From contig DATEFW010000018.1 in NCBI GenBank assembly GCA_035280425.1, forward strand, positions 124,001 through 188,000: a stretch of DNA of 64,000 bases, in the 5' to 3' direction. The translations under genes were made by a program, and so were the position numbers. The stretch's first letter is position 1. Each line of letters begins with the position of its first letter. Source of the stretch: QHXW01 sp035280425. GTDB lineage: Bacteria > Acidobacteriota > Terriglobia > Bryobacterales > Bryobacteraceae. The notes under the pieces are model-generated. The model saw only the letters and a list, made by a program, of their open reading frames with translations, did no database searches and had not been told where the DNA came from. This document shows, piece after piece, positions 26,014 to 34,088 of this stretch.

Positions 26014-27333
26014 CTACTCCGCTCCCCCAATCCGGTACAGCTTTGCCGCTGTCCGGATAATCAAACTCCCGCGCGCGATCGCTGGCGTCGCCATCGACAT
26101 CTCATCCAGCGAGTTTTTCCCCAGCACCTTGAACTCCGGCCCCGCCTGAATCACAAATGTGTCGCCATCCTCGCTTAGCGCGAATATTTTCCCGTTGTAC
26201 GCCCACGGCGACGCCGTAAACGCCGAAGCTTCCGGATCGATGCGCTGCTTGCCGTAAATCTCCCGGCCCGTGCGCGCGTCGTGACATGTAAAAATCCCGC
26301 GGTCGAGCAGCGTGTAATAGTAGTCGCCGTAAACCACGGGCGATGGATTATACGGCCCCGCCTGCTTGAGCGACCACGCAATATACTCATTGCTCTCCGC
26401 GCCTTCTTTCAGGCTGATATCGCCCTTTGCCCCCGGCCGCACCGCGAACACCGGCCGCACCGCGTCGCCCACGTAGCCCGAAGCCAGATAAAGCAGCCCG
26501 AACTGCGAAAACGGCGTCGGGATCACAATGGATGACATCCCGCCCATCTCCCACAGCAGATGCCCGTCCAGATCGTACGAACGCACCTTGCGCGTCCCCG
26601 ACGTCACGATCTCCGTGCGTTTCTCGTTTTCCCAGATGTACGGCGTCGACCAGTTGCTCCCCTCATCGCGCTCCACCCGCCAGATCTGCTTCCCCGTGCG
26701 TTTATCGAGCGCGACTAAAAACGACTGCTCGTCGTTGTCGTTTACGATATAAATGCGATCCTTGTACAGCACCGGCGATGCCGCCGTGCCCCACCCGTAG
26801 CGCGTCCGGAACGGCCCCCACTGTTTCGACCAGACCGGCTTCCCCTCTATATCGAAAACATACAGCCCCGCGCTGCCGAAATACGCGTAAACGCGCTCGC
26901 CGTCGGTGACGGGCGTCTCCGAAGCATAAGTATTTTTCAAATGATGCGAGCTGTGCGGCGCACCCCGGTGCACCTCGCGCTCCCAGATGATCTTGCCCGT
27001 CTTCCAGTCGACCGCGTAAACCATCCACCGGTGTTCATCGCTCGGAATGTTTTCCCGGTTCCCGCCGAAATAAAGTCCCTTCTTCGGACTCTCCGCCGCG
27101 ACCGTGCTGATCACCGAAGTAACGAAAATCCGGTCGCCCCAAACCACCGGCGACGACCACCCGCTCCCCGGAATCTCCGTCTTCCACACCACGTTCCGCG
27201 TCGCGCTCCAGCTATCCGGAAGCTTGGGATCATCGGCCACCCCATTCGACAGCGGCCCGCGAAACTGCGGCCAACGGTCCCCCGCCGCGAGCGGCACGAC
27301 CGCCAACGCAATAATTGCAGCCAGTCGACGCAT
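26014..27333 (-). CDS. Secreted PQQ-type beta-propeller protein
   Basis: A 439-residue paralogue of the protein encoded at 24799 on the other strand. Signal peptide MRRLAAIIALAVVPLAAG, then DRWPQFRGPLSNGVADD. Blades include AVDWKTGKIIWEREVH, ALDKRTGKQIWRVERD, VFDIEGKPVWSKQWG and CHDARTGREIYGKQRI. Likely periplasmic. Both proteins share the WPQF(L/R)GP opening, a hallmark of this group in Acidobacteriota and Planctomycetes. An AAGGAGG site lies 22 bases before the ATG, too far for that start, so the start is chosen for the signal peptide. Function unknown beyond the fold. Confidence 0.88.
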   Translation of the reverse strand: MRRLAAIIALAVVPLAAGDRWPQFRGPLSNGVADDPKLPDSWSATRNVVWKTEIPGSGWSSPVVWGDRIFVTSVISTVAAESPKKGLYFGGNRENIPSDEHRWMVYAVDWKTGKIIWEREVHRGAPHSSHHLKNTYASETPVTDGERVYAYFGSAGLYVFDIEGKPVWSKQWGPFRTRYGWGTAASPVLYKDRIYIVNDNDEQSFLVALDKRTGKQIWRVERDEGSNWSTPYIWENEKRTEIVTSGTRKVRSYDLDGHLLWEMGGMSSIVIPTPFSQFGLLYLASGYVGDAVRPVFAVRPGAKGDISLKEGAESNEYIAWSLKQAGPYNPSPVVYGDYYYTLLDRGIFTCHDARTGREIYGKQRIDPEASAFTASPWAYNGKIFALSEDGDTFVIQAGPEFKVLGKNSLDEMSMATPAIARGSLIIRTAAKLYRIGGAE

Positions 27334-27359
27334 GGCTTCAACTCTATCGCGTTTCCTCC

Positions 27360-27788
27360 TTATCCGCGCTTCAGCAGCCCGATGACATTGCCGTCAATAT
27401 CGGAAAACCAGGCAAACGTTCCCGCAGGGATTTTCACCGGCGGCACCACTGTCTTCCCGCCCAGTGACGCCGCCTTGTCCAGACATGCCTGGACATCGTC
27501 CACTTCGACGTAAAACATCGTGTAATGCTCGGGCTCGTGGCCGAGCGACGTGATGTGCCCGGAAATTCCTCCCCCGCTGCCGGTGTCGATCGTCCCGGCG
27601 GGCCCGCTCTGGATTTGCCAGCCGAACAAATCACTGAAGAACTGCGCCGTTTTCGAGCGATCACGGCATCCGATTTCAAAATGAACGACAGGGCGTCCCA
27701 TGCTTCCTCCGTGTTGAGTCTGTTTTTCCGATTGCGGCCACAACGGCACGGCCGCCATAAACGTCAGCGCTGCGCGACGGCTATACAC
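27360..27788 (-). CDS. VOC-family protein with Tat-like signal
   Basis: A 142-residue glyoxalase-fold protein. The N-terminus YSRRAALTFMAAVPLWPQ has the twin arginine and hydrophobic stretch of a Tat signal. The VOC domain starts at ~32 (PVVHFEIGCRDRSKTAQFF) and ends with AWFSDIDGNVIGLLKR; likely metal ligands His35 and those in HYTMFYVEVDD. The GTG start is fixed by a strong ribosome site (GGAGGAGAG) directly upstream; a later ATG would give a cytoplasmic form of ~113 residues. Second exported VOC protein of the window. Substrate unknown; it lies 26 bases before the PQQ-type gene on the same strand. Confidence 0.82.
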   Translation of the reverse strand: MYSRRAALTFMAAVPLWPQSEKQTQHGGSMGRPVVHFEIGCRDRSKTAQFFSDLFGWQIQSGPAGTIDTGSGGGISGHITSLGHEPEHYTMFYVEVDDVQACLDKAASLGGKTVVPPVKIPAGTFAWFSDIDGNVIGLLKRG

Positions 27789-27790
27789 GT

Positions 27791-27799
27791 CTCTCCTCC
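27791..27799 (-). promoter_or_regulatory. Strong ribosome binding site before a GTG start
   Basis: The minus strand reads GGAGGAGAG here, with six bases between GGAGG and the GTG at 27788. It supports the long form of the VOC protein, which includes the Tat-like signal. The 185-base gap from 27789 to 27973 holds no other gene that I can support. Confidence 0.65.
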
Positions 27800-27973
27800 G
27801 ATCTCCGCCGAATGCACGGAATGTTCTTTACGATAACCCAATTGGTATTCGCGAGGGCGCTGAAAGCCACCGAATCTTGCGAATGGCCCGCCGGAGAGGT
27901 GTGCCCATTGCAAGAGCACCTTTCAGTCATTCACCGGAGTTACCAGGTGCGTAGCGCTAGTGACTGTTCACAA

Positions 27974-29458
27974 TTAATCGGTGACTCGAATGAAGGTTCG
28001 CCGAACCGGCTGACCGTTCCAAGTCAAGTCAATGCGATAGAAACCGGGACTTAGCGTACCCGTTTCGAACGCAAAGGCGGAACGCATTGGATTCGCCGAA
28101 AGCGATATTTTCTTTGGTTCTACCACGATACGTACACGATTCTGGTCGTCATAGACCCTTGCGGCCAGCTTCCCCTTCGAGACCTTCCCTTTCTTCTGCC
28201 ATTCGGAAACAACCCAAACTTGCTTGTCATGCCGCGAAAATTCCCAGACATCGCGTGGTAAGGGGTCGCTCATGTGCTTACCTATCTCGGTCGACGTTCC
28301 GACGTATAGAAGGCCGTCCACATCGAAAAGGGGCGCTGTTAGTGCTCCCGTGGCAACTAGGTCGACTAGCTTGGAAGCTTTGTCTGGCATCCGTCGCGGG
28401 AGGGTGGACGCTGGCACGGCTGCGTTCAAGCCGCTCGTGGCGATCCCCAACGAGGGATTTACGCTCGTTTGATTCCCGGCGAATCGGCCCCCTGGCAGCA
28501 AGCTGCCTCCCAAAATTCCGACGACTCTCCCGCTCCCATCAAGCAAAGGCCCCCCGGCAGCTTCAAGAGAAATTGTCGGAGACAACTGAATCCTTTCTCC
28601 GAATCCCTGTACATTCCGCTTTCCCGAGATATCCAGACCCCCGATCGTCCGCGCGTCACCTTCTACATTGAATGCGATCAGGTGTTCTCCTACGCCAATG
28701 GTCTTCGCGTCACCAAGCTGGAGTGCTGGGATATCCAAAGTGGTGACCGCCACAATTGCCCAGTCATCACTTCGTGAATATGCCAGGATTTCGTCTGTTT
28801 CAACCTTTCGTCCACCCGCGAATTCGATTTCTAGTTTGCTCGCACCGTCGACAGCTTGGAGCGCTGTCACAATACGATCCTTGCCCACAACGAATCCTGA
28901 GGCGCTGTCGATTCGCTTGCCTGTCGCATCGAACCTTCGGACCCACACGAGCGAGGGCAAGGTCGCACGGAAAATTTCATCTAAAGTGGGTGGCCTTGGA
29001 GCGGTTTCCGGCAGGAAATGCGTTTGGGGCGGAACAGTTCCGGCAATTTCGAACGTGTGAGAACCGGCAGGTCGCCCATCGACGCGCACCTCAACTGACC
29101 ACACCCCCGGCATCATTTCAGGGTCAAGTATGTAGGTCCAGTACGCAGTCAACTCTCTGGTACTGGAATTGATTTTCACGTCGGGAGATACAGAGTCGAC
29201 TCGCCCGTCTGGCCGCTTCCAGAGGGCCGTCAGGACGTGCATGCCAGGCAAGCCTTCCCACTCGAAGTAAACGACAAATGACTTGTCTTGAGGATGAACA
29301 AATCGGCTCCGGACCTCGTCTAATACAAATTTCGAGCCGTCCACTTTTCCAGACGGACCGGATACCGACCGAACCAGCCGTAAATCCTGAGCGGCCGATG
29401 CAGCGGCCGTAGCAATACCGAAGACTGTAATTGCCAAGGATTTGGCCACTGAATACAC
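27974..29458 (-). CDS. Exported trypsin-fold protein with lost catalytic His and Ser (pseudoprotease)
   Basis: About 494 residues. The N-terminus has a signal-like hydrophobic stretch (SLAITVFGIATAAASAAQ). Residues ~35-155 form a beta-rich domain; ~170-330 match the DegP/trypsin core: SASGFVVGKDRIVTAL, DDWAIVAV, LPALPLGD-like IPALQLGDAKTIGVGE and EAAGGPLLDGSGRVVGI. Where active enzymes have His (in NAH) there is Gln201, and where they have GNSGG there is EAAGG with Ala301; the Asp is kept. The C-terminal ~150 residues are another beta-rich domain. No ATG fits; GTG at 29458 or 29449 is used, because further extension is antisense to the next gene. GC appears lower than in neighbours. Confidence 0.75.
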   Translation of the reverse strand: MYSVAKSLAITVFGIATAAASAAQDLRLVRSVSGPSGKVDGSKFVLDEVRSRFVHPQDKSFVVYFEWEGLPGMHVLTALWKRPDGRVDSVSPDVKINSSTRELTAYWTYILDPEMMPGVWSVEVRVDGRPAGSHTFEIAGTVPPQTHFLPETAPRPPTLDEIFRATLPSLVWVRRFDATGKRIDSASGFVVGKDRIVTALQAVDGASKLEIEFAGGRKVETDEILAYSRSDDWAIVAVTTLDIPALQLGDAKTIGVGEHLIAFNVEGDARTIGGLDISGKRNVQGFGERIQLSPTISLEAAGGPLLDGSGRVVGILGGSLLPGGRFAGNQTSVNPSLGIATSGLNAAVPASTLPRRMPDKASKLVDLVATGALTAPLFDVDGLLYVGTSTEIGKHMSDPLPRDVWEFSRHDKQVWVVSEWQKKGKVSKGKLAARVYDDQNRVRIVVEPKKISLSANPMRSAFAFETGTLSPGFYRIDLTWNGQPVRRTFIRVTD

Positions 29459-29489
29459 TGTGTAAATATTGAGCTTAGCATCGGGCTGT

Positions 29490-29560
29490 TCTCCGGAGGG
29501 ACTGATGAGCTGTCGTGAATTTTTCCGTGACCTTCTGCCCCATCCCCCGTATCTCCGGAG
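29490..29560. promoter_or_regulatory. Two identical palindromes in the promoter region of the reductase operon
   Basis: TCTCCGGAG occurs at 29490-29498 and again at 29552-29560, in the 141-base gap between the divergent pseudoprotease gene and the adenylating-enzyme gene. The core CTCCGGAG is a perfect palindrome. The 62-base distance is close to six helical turns, so two bound proteins would face the same side. This could be a paired operator. The 8-mer also occurs once inside cysS (near 39784), so chance cannot be excluded. Confidence 0.3.
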
Positions 29561-29599
29561 CGCCTGGCACCCGTCTGCCTGCGATAAACTCAAAACACC

Positions 29600-30691
29600 G
29601 TGACTCCGACCGTGCAAGCTGACCTGGACACAAAAGTAAACTCCGCCCGCGAGGCGCTCGATGCCTGGGTGAAGGAAATCGTCGCCTGGCACTTCGATCC
29701 CGCAACCGGCTGCCCGTTCTGGCTGGATTACGCCAAGCGTCTCGACTGGGACCCGCGCCGCGAAATCCACGGCTATGACGACCTCGACCGCTTCGGCTCG
29801 TTTCAGGACGAATGGCTGCGCGGCGGGCCCGTCCGCCGCTGGGTGCCGCGTGCTTACGCCGATAAGCCCGTCTACATCTTCGAGACCGGCGGCTCAACCG
29901 GCGTCCCCAAGTCGCGCATCAGCATCGAAGACTTCCGCACCGATTACGAAGCCTTCAGCGCCACCCTCCCCGACCAGTTTTTCCCCAAGGGTGCCGACTG
30001 GCTCATGGTCGGTCCCAGCGGTCCGCGGCGGCTGCGGCTGGCGGTCGAGCACCTGGCTCAATATCGCGGCGGCATCTGTTTCATGGTGGATCTCGATCCG
30101 CGCTGGGTCATCAAATTGATCAAGATGGGCGAAATCGCGATGGCCGAGCGCTACAAACAGCACGTCATCGAGCAGTCGCTGACTCTGCTGCGCGCGCACG
30201 ACAACATCCAGTGCCTCTTTACCACACCGAAATTGCTCGAAGCCCTCTGCGAAAAGGTATCTCTCAGAAAAGTGGGCATCAAAGGTGTTTTTTGCGGCGG
30301 CACCGAGATGACCCCGCAATTTCACCGTTTCGCCGTCGAAGAACTGCTCGATGGCGTCTATTTCGCCCCGACCTACGGCAACACATTGATGGGACTCGCG
30401 GTTCACAAACCGCGCGATCCCAAGGACAACTTCGCCGTGATCTACTACCCGCCGTCGCCCAAAGCCTTGATTGAGGTGGTCGATCCCGACCAACCCGATC
30501 GGATTGTGGGTTACGGCGAAACCGGCCGCGTCCGCCTGACCACTCTGACTCGCGAATTTTTTATGCCGCGTTTTCTCGAGCGCGACGAGGCCGAGCGCGA
30601 GCGGCCATGCAATCTCTATCCGTGGGATGGGGTTCGGAACGTGCGGCCGTTTTCGCGGTTTCAATCCAAAGTCGTGGAGGGCGTGTACTGA
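29600..30691 (+). CDS. Lid-less adenylate-forming enzyme (EhpF-like carboxylate activator)
   Basis: A 363-residue protein of the ANL superfamily. The ATP-binding A3 loop is ETGGSTGVPKSR (residues 95-106), the A5 region is FAPTYGNTLMG and the A7 region YGETGRVRLTT with a later RFLERDEA. It ends about there: the C-terminal lid domain with the A10 lysine is absent, making the protein shorter than normal (500+) acyl-CoA synthetases. LuxE and phenazine EhpF are similar short enzymes that adenylate a carboxylate and hand it to a reductase partner. The gene starts with GTG and overlaps the next start (TGATG). It is the first of six coupled genes. Confidence 0.75.
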   Translation: MTPTVQADLDTKVNSAREALDAWVKEIVAWHFDPATGCPFWLDYAKRLDWDPRREIHGYDDLDRFGSFQDEWLRGGPVRRWVPRAYADKPVYIFETGGSTGVPKSRISIEDFRTDYEAFSATLPDQFFPKGADWLMVGPSGPRRLRLAVEHLAQYRGGICFMVDLDPRWVIKLIKMGEIAMAERYKQHVIEQSLTLLRAHDNIQCLFTTPKLLEALCEKVSLRKVGIKGVFCGGTEMTPQFHRFAVEELLDGVYFAPTYGNTLMGLAVHKPRDPKDNFAVIYYPPSPKALIEVVDPDQPDRIVGYGETGRVRLTTLTREFFMPRFLERDEAERERPCNLYPWDGVRNVRPFSRFQSKVVEGVY

Positions 30692-32121
30692 TGCTGCACA
30701 TCCCGCTGCTGCGCCATGGCAAGCCATACCAGAGCTTGGATGTAGTGCGCATTCCGCACTATAAAACCCGCGAGCCGTTTGTGGGAATCAGCCAGGCGAA
30801 CGTCGGGCTCATTCGCCGGGATCTCTTGCATTTAGATGAGGTTAGGGAGAACCTGGCCGGTTACTCGTCAGCCGAACTGTTGCAGATTTGCAACACGGCT
30901 GCGCAGCTTTTTCTTCACACCGAGCTTCCGGTCGGCGAAGCGGTCCAGACGCCGGAAGATTATGTCGCGCAGGTTTCGGCGACGACCGGGCTGCCATACG
31001 TCCTGGCCCGCCGGAACATGTTGAAAATACATAAAGTTATGGCCGAAATGCCGGCGGTGCTGCGGGGGCTGACCCGAAACCTAGATTTGAGCGTGCTCGA
31101 TCGCGGTTTTGGAGCGGTTGACGGCCAGGAAGTCAGCTTTTTCCCGCGTGGTAATTCGCTGGGGGTGGTGCTGCCGAGCAACTCGCCGGGGGTACATTCC
31201 CTTTGGATTCCGGCGTTTGCACTGAAAATCCCGCTGGTGTTGAAGCCGGGCGGAGCAGAGCCGTGGACGCCCTACCGCATAATTCAGGCGCTGATCCGGG
31301 CCGGTGCGCCGCCGGAGGCATTCTGCTACTACCCGGCCGATCACGCCGGCGGCGGGGAAATCCTCAGGCGCTGCGAACGCGGCATGGTTTTCGGGGATGT
31401 CGGTTCGACGAAAATCTGGCAAGGCGATCCCAGGATCGAGGTGCATGGGCCGGGTTACAGCAAAATTGTAATTGGGCGCGACAAGATCGGCGAGTGGGAA
31501 AAGTACCTGGACGTGATGGTCGCGTCGATTGTGGAAAATTCGGGGCGGTCGTGCATTAACGCTTCGGGGGTGTGGGCGCCGGAGAAGGCAGGCGAAATCG
31601 CTGAAGCACTGGCGGAGCGGCTGGCGCACATTTTCCCGCTGGACGCGGAAGATCCCGATGCGCAGCTTGCGCCGTTCGCCGATTCGAGCGTCGCCGAGCG
31701 CATCTCGGCAATGATCGATAGCGCGCAAGAAGGAGCACGCGACGTGACGGCGGAGAAACGGCGCGGAGGCCGGCTGGCCACGTTGCAGGGTTGCACGTAT
31801 CTGCTGCCGACGATCATTCACTGTCCCAGTGCGGAGCACGACCTGGCGAACCGCGAGTTCCTGTTTCCGTTTGCAAGCGTGGTCGAAATCGACGAAGGCG
31901 CGATCCCGCATGCGCTTGGGCCGAGCCTGGTGGTTACGGCGATCACGGAAGACCGGAAGCTAATCGACCGGCTGCTGCGGTCGCCGCTGGTGGGGCGGCT
32001 GAACCTGGGCATGATTGCGACCAACCACATCCAGTGGGACCAGCCGCACGAGGGGAACCTGTTCGATCATTTGTATGCGCGCCGGGCATTTCAGCGCACG
32101 CTTGAAGCCATCGCCTCATGA
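30691..32121 (+). CDS. Aldehyde-dehydrogenase-type acyl reductase (EhpG/LuxC-like)
   Basis: A 476-residue member of the ALDH superfamily. The cofactor-side segment is SLGVVLPSNSPGVHSLWIP and the catalytic cysteine is Cys288 in ENSGRSCINASGVWAP. Reading with its partner, it likely takes the activated acyl group on this cysteine and reduces it with NAD(P)H to an aldehyde, the reverse of normal ALDH chemistry. The start is ATG 30691, overlapping the partner's TGA, with GGAGG at 30676-30680 as ribosome site; a longer open frame back to 30607 is not needed. The stop overlaps the next ATG (ATGA). Substrate could be aromatic or fatty acid. Confidence 0.78.
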   Translation: MLHIPLLRHGKPYQSLDVVRIPHYKTREPFVGISQANVGLIRRDLLHLDEVRENLAGYSSAELLQICNTAAQLFLHTELPVGEAVQTPEDYVAQVSATTGLPYVLARRNMLKIHKVMAEMPAVLRGLTRNLDLSVLDRGFGAVDGQEVSFFPRGNSLGVVLPSNSPGVHSLWIPAFALKIPLVLKPGGAEPWTPYRIIQALIRAGAPPEAFCYYPADHAGGGEILRRCERGMVFGDVGSTKIWQGDPRIEVHGPGYSKIVIGRDKIGEWEKYLDVMVASIVENSGRSCINASGVWAPEKAGEIAEALAERLAHIFPLDAEDPDAQLAPFADSSVAERISAMIDSAQEGARDVTAEKRRGGRLATLQGCTYLLPTIIHCPSAEHDLANREFLFPFASVVEIDEGAIPHALGPSLVVTAITEDRKLIDRLLRSPLVGRLNLGMIATNHIQWDQPHEGNLFDHLYARRAFQRTLEAIAS

Positions 32122-33422
32122 AAATTCTGGCCATCACTGCCGGGGCCGCGAACATGTACTGCGGCAGTTGTCTGCGCGACAACGCGTTGGCGGCGGAACT
32201 GATGGCGCAGGGGCACGATGTCGTACTGGTGCCGCTTTACACGCCGACCCGGACAGACGAACCGAACGTCAGCCGGAAGCGGGTTTTTTTCGGCGGCATC
32301 AGCGTGTATCTGGAACAGCACTTGGCGCCGTTCCGCTTCACGCCGGCGTGGCTCGACCGGCTCTGGGACTCGTGGCCGGCTCTCAAGGCGGCTTCGCGGC
32401 GCTCGATAGCCGTCAGCCCGCGGCATCTGGGCGAGCTGACGATTTCGATGTTGCGCGGCGAAGACGGAGCGCAGCGCAAAGAGTTTCACAAGCTGATCCG
32501 CTGGCTGCGGAGTGAAGGCGCGCCCGATGTAGCGGTGCTTCCGAATTCACTACTCATCAGCCTAGCCCAGCCGATCCGGAAAGCGCTCGGCTGTCCGGTT
32601 TGCTGCACGCTCCAAGGCGAAGATTTGTTTCTCGAGGGATTGGGCGAGCCGTGGCGGACGGAAGCGCTGGATCTGATCCGCGCGCAGGTGGGACCGGTCG
32701 ATGCGTTTCTCGCGGTGAGCGATTACTATGCCAGGTTCATGTGCAGATACCTGGCGGTTCCGGAAAATAAGATGCATGTGGCGCCGCTGGGGATCAACCT
32801 GAAAGGCTATGAGACGGGCTTTCGGTTCCGCACGAACTGTTTCACCGTTGGTTACTTCGCACGCATTCTGCCGGAAAAGGGCCTGCATGTGCTGTGCGAG
32901 GCGTACCACAAGCTGCGGCGCGAAACGGATTTTTCCGGCGCTACGCTCGAAGCCGCGGGATATCTGGCGCCTGAGCATCGCGGATATCTAAAAGGCATCG
33001 AGCGGCAGATGAAGGAGTGGGGGCTGGGGGATGAGTTCCGCTACCGCGGCGTGCTCGACCGGGTAAAGAAAGTCGATTTTCTGCGGAGCCTGAGCATGCT
33101 TTCGGTGCCCGGTACTTATGCCGAGCCGAAGGGAATTTTTCTTCTGGAAGCCATGGCCAATGAAGTGCCGGTGGTTGAGCCCAGGTGCGGCGCGTTTCCG
33201 GAGATGATCGAAAAAACGGGCGGCGGAATTCTGGTTGAGGCCAACAGCGTGGAAAGCCTGGCGGAGGGAATTTACAGTCTCTGGAAAGACCCGGGGCGCG
33301 CGGAAGAACTCGGCCGGAAGGGCGCGGCCGGAGTGCGGGAGCATTACAGCGCGGCGCGAATGGCCGAGCGCGCCCTGGAAGTATACAGCCGGGTATCGGA
33401 GCGGGTTTCAGCGGCCGGTTAG
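32118..33422 (+). CDS. Glycosyltransferase, GT4-type (GT-B fold)
   Basis: A 434-residue retaining glycosyltransferase. The N-terminal half opens with MKILAITAGAANMYCGSCLR; the C-terminal nucleotide-sugar domain has TVGYFARILPEKGLHVLCEA and the EX7E motif EPKGIFLLEAMANEVPVVE. It would move a sugar from a nucleotide donor onto an acceptor at the inner face of the membrane. Position in the operon, directly after the reductase (4-base overlap) and directly before the ABC genes, suggests that the product of the reductase or a lipid carrying it is glycosylated before export. Donor and acceptor are unknown. Confidence 0.9.
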   Translation: MKILAITAGAANMYCGSCLRDNALAAELMAQGHDVVLVPLYTPTRTDEPNVSRKRVFFGGISVYLEQHLAPFRFTPAWLDRLWDSWPALKAASRRSIAVSPRHLGELTISMLRGEDGAQRKEFHKLIRWLRSEGAPDVAVLPNSLLISLAQPIRKALGCPVCCTLQGEDLFLEGLGEPWRTEALDLIRAQVGPVDAFLAVSDYYARFMCRYLAVPENKMHVAPLGINLKGYETGFRFRTNCFTVGYFARILPEKGLHVLCEAYHKLRRETDFSGATLEAAGYLAPEHRGYLKGIERQMKEWGLGDEFRYRGVLDRVKKVDFLRSLSMLSVPGTYAEPKGIFLLEAMANEVPVVEPRCGAFPEMIEKTGGGILVEANSVESLAEGIYSLWKDPGRAEELGRKGAAGVREHYSAARMAERALEVYSRVSERVSAAG

Positions 33423-34088
33423 ATGCTCGAAGTCAGCCACCTCACCAAGAGCTATTCCACACCGCGCGGGCCGCTCGCGGTTCTTTCCGATGTTTCGTTT
33501 TCGCTGGAGCGCGGCGATGCAGTGGCCATCATGGGGCCGTCAGGAAGCGGCAAGAGCACGCTGCTTTACATTCTGGGCGCGCTCGAGCCGCCGAGCGCGG
33601 GAACGGTGAAGCTCGATGGCCGGAATCCGTTCGAACTCGCGGACAGCGAGCTGGCGCAATTCCGCAACAAGCAGGTCGGCTTCGTATTCCAGGATCACTG
33701 CCTGCTGCCGCAGTGTACGGTGCTGGAAAATGTGCTGGTGCCTACGCTGGTAGCGGAGTCGCGCGACGGGGCTCGCGAGCGGGCCGTACAATTGCTGGCG
33801 CAGGTGGGGCTGAAGGATCGGATGGAACACCGGCCCGCGGAGCTTTCGGGCGGCGAGCAGCAGCGCGTGGCGCTGGCGCGGGCGCTGATCCGTGAGCCGC
33901 TGCTGCTCGTTTGCGACGAGCCGACGGGGAACCTGGATCATGCATCGGCGGAGACGGTGGCGGCGATGCTGCTCGAACTGCACCGGAACCAGCGGACGAT
34001 TCTGGTGGTGGTGACGCACAACCGGGACCTCGCGGCAAAGTTTCCGGCGCGGATGGAACTGATCGATCGGCACCTGGAGAAGAAATGA
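33423..34088 (+). CDS. ABC transporter ATP-binding protein (LolD/MacB type)
   Basis: A 221-residue ATPase. Walker A is GPSGSGKSTLLYILG, the Q-loop VGFVFQDHCLLPQCT, the signature LSGGEQQRVALARALI and Walker B LLLVCDEPTGNLD, all of the LolD/MacB/FtsE branch which works with FtsX-like permeases. The ATG follows the previous stop without any gap and its own stop overlaps the VOC start (ATGA). Its permease is the gene at 34496, one gene further on. This branch usually exports lipoproteins, lipids, peptides or antibiotics without pumping across the inner membrane in the classical manner. Confidence 0.93.
   Translation: MLEVSHLTKSYSTPRGPLAVLSDVSFSLERGDAVAIMGPSGSGKSTLLYILGALEPPSAGTVKLDGRNPFELADSELAQFRNKQVGFVFQDHCLLPQCTVLENVLVPTLVAESRDGARERAVQLLAQVGLKDRMEHRPAELSGGEQQRVALARALIREPLLLVCDEPTGNLDHASAETVAAMLLELHRNQRTILVVVTHNRDLAAKFPARMELIDRHLEKK

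Noticed and set aside
27812..28054. Plus-strand frame of 80 codons in the gap before the pseudoprotease stop
   Set aside because: No ribosome site or motif, and a third of it overlaps the 3' end of the gene at 27974.
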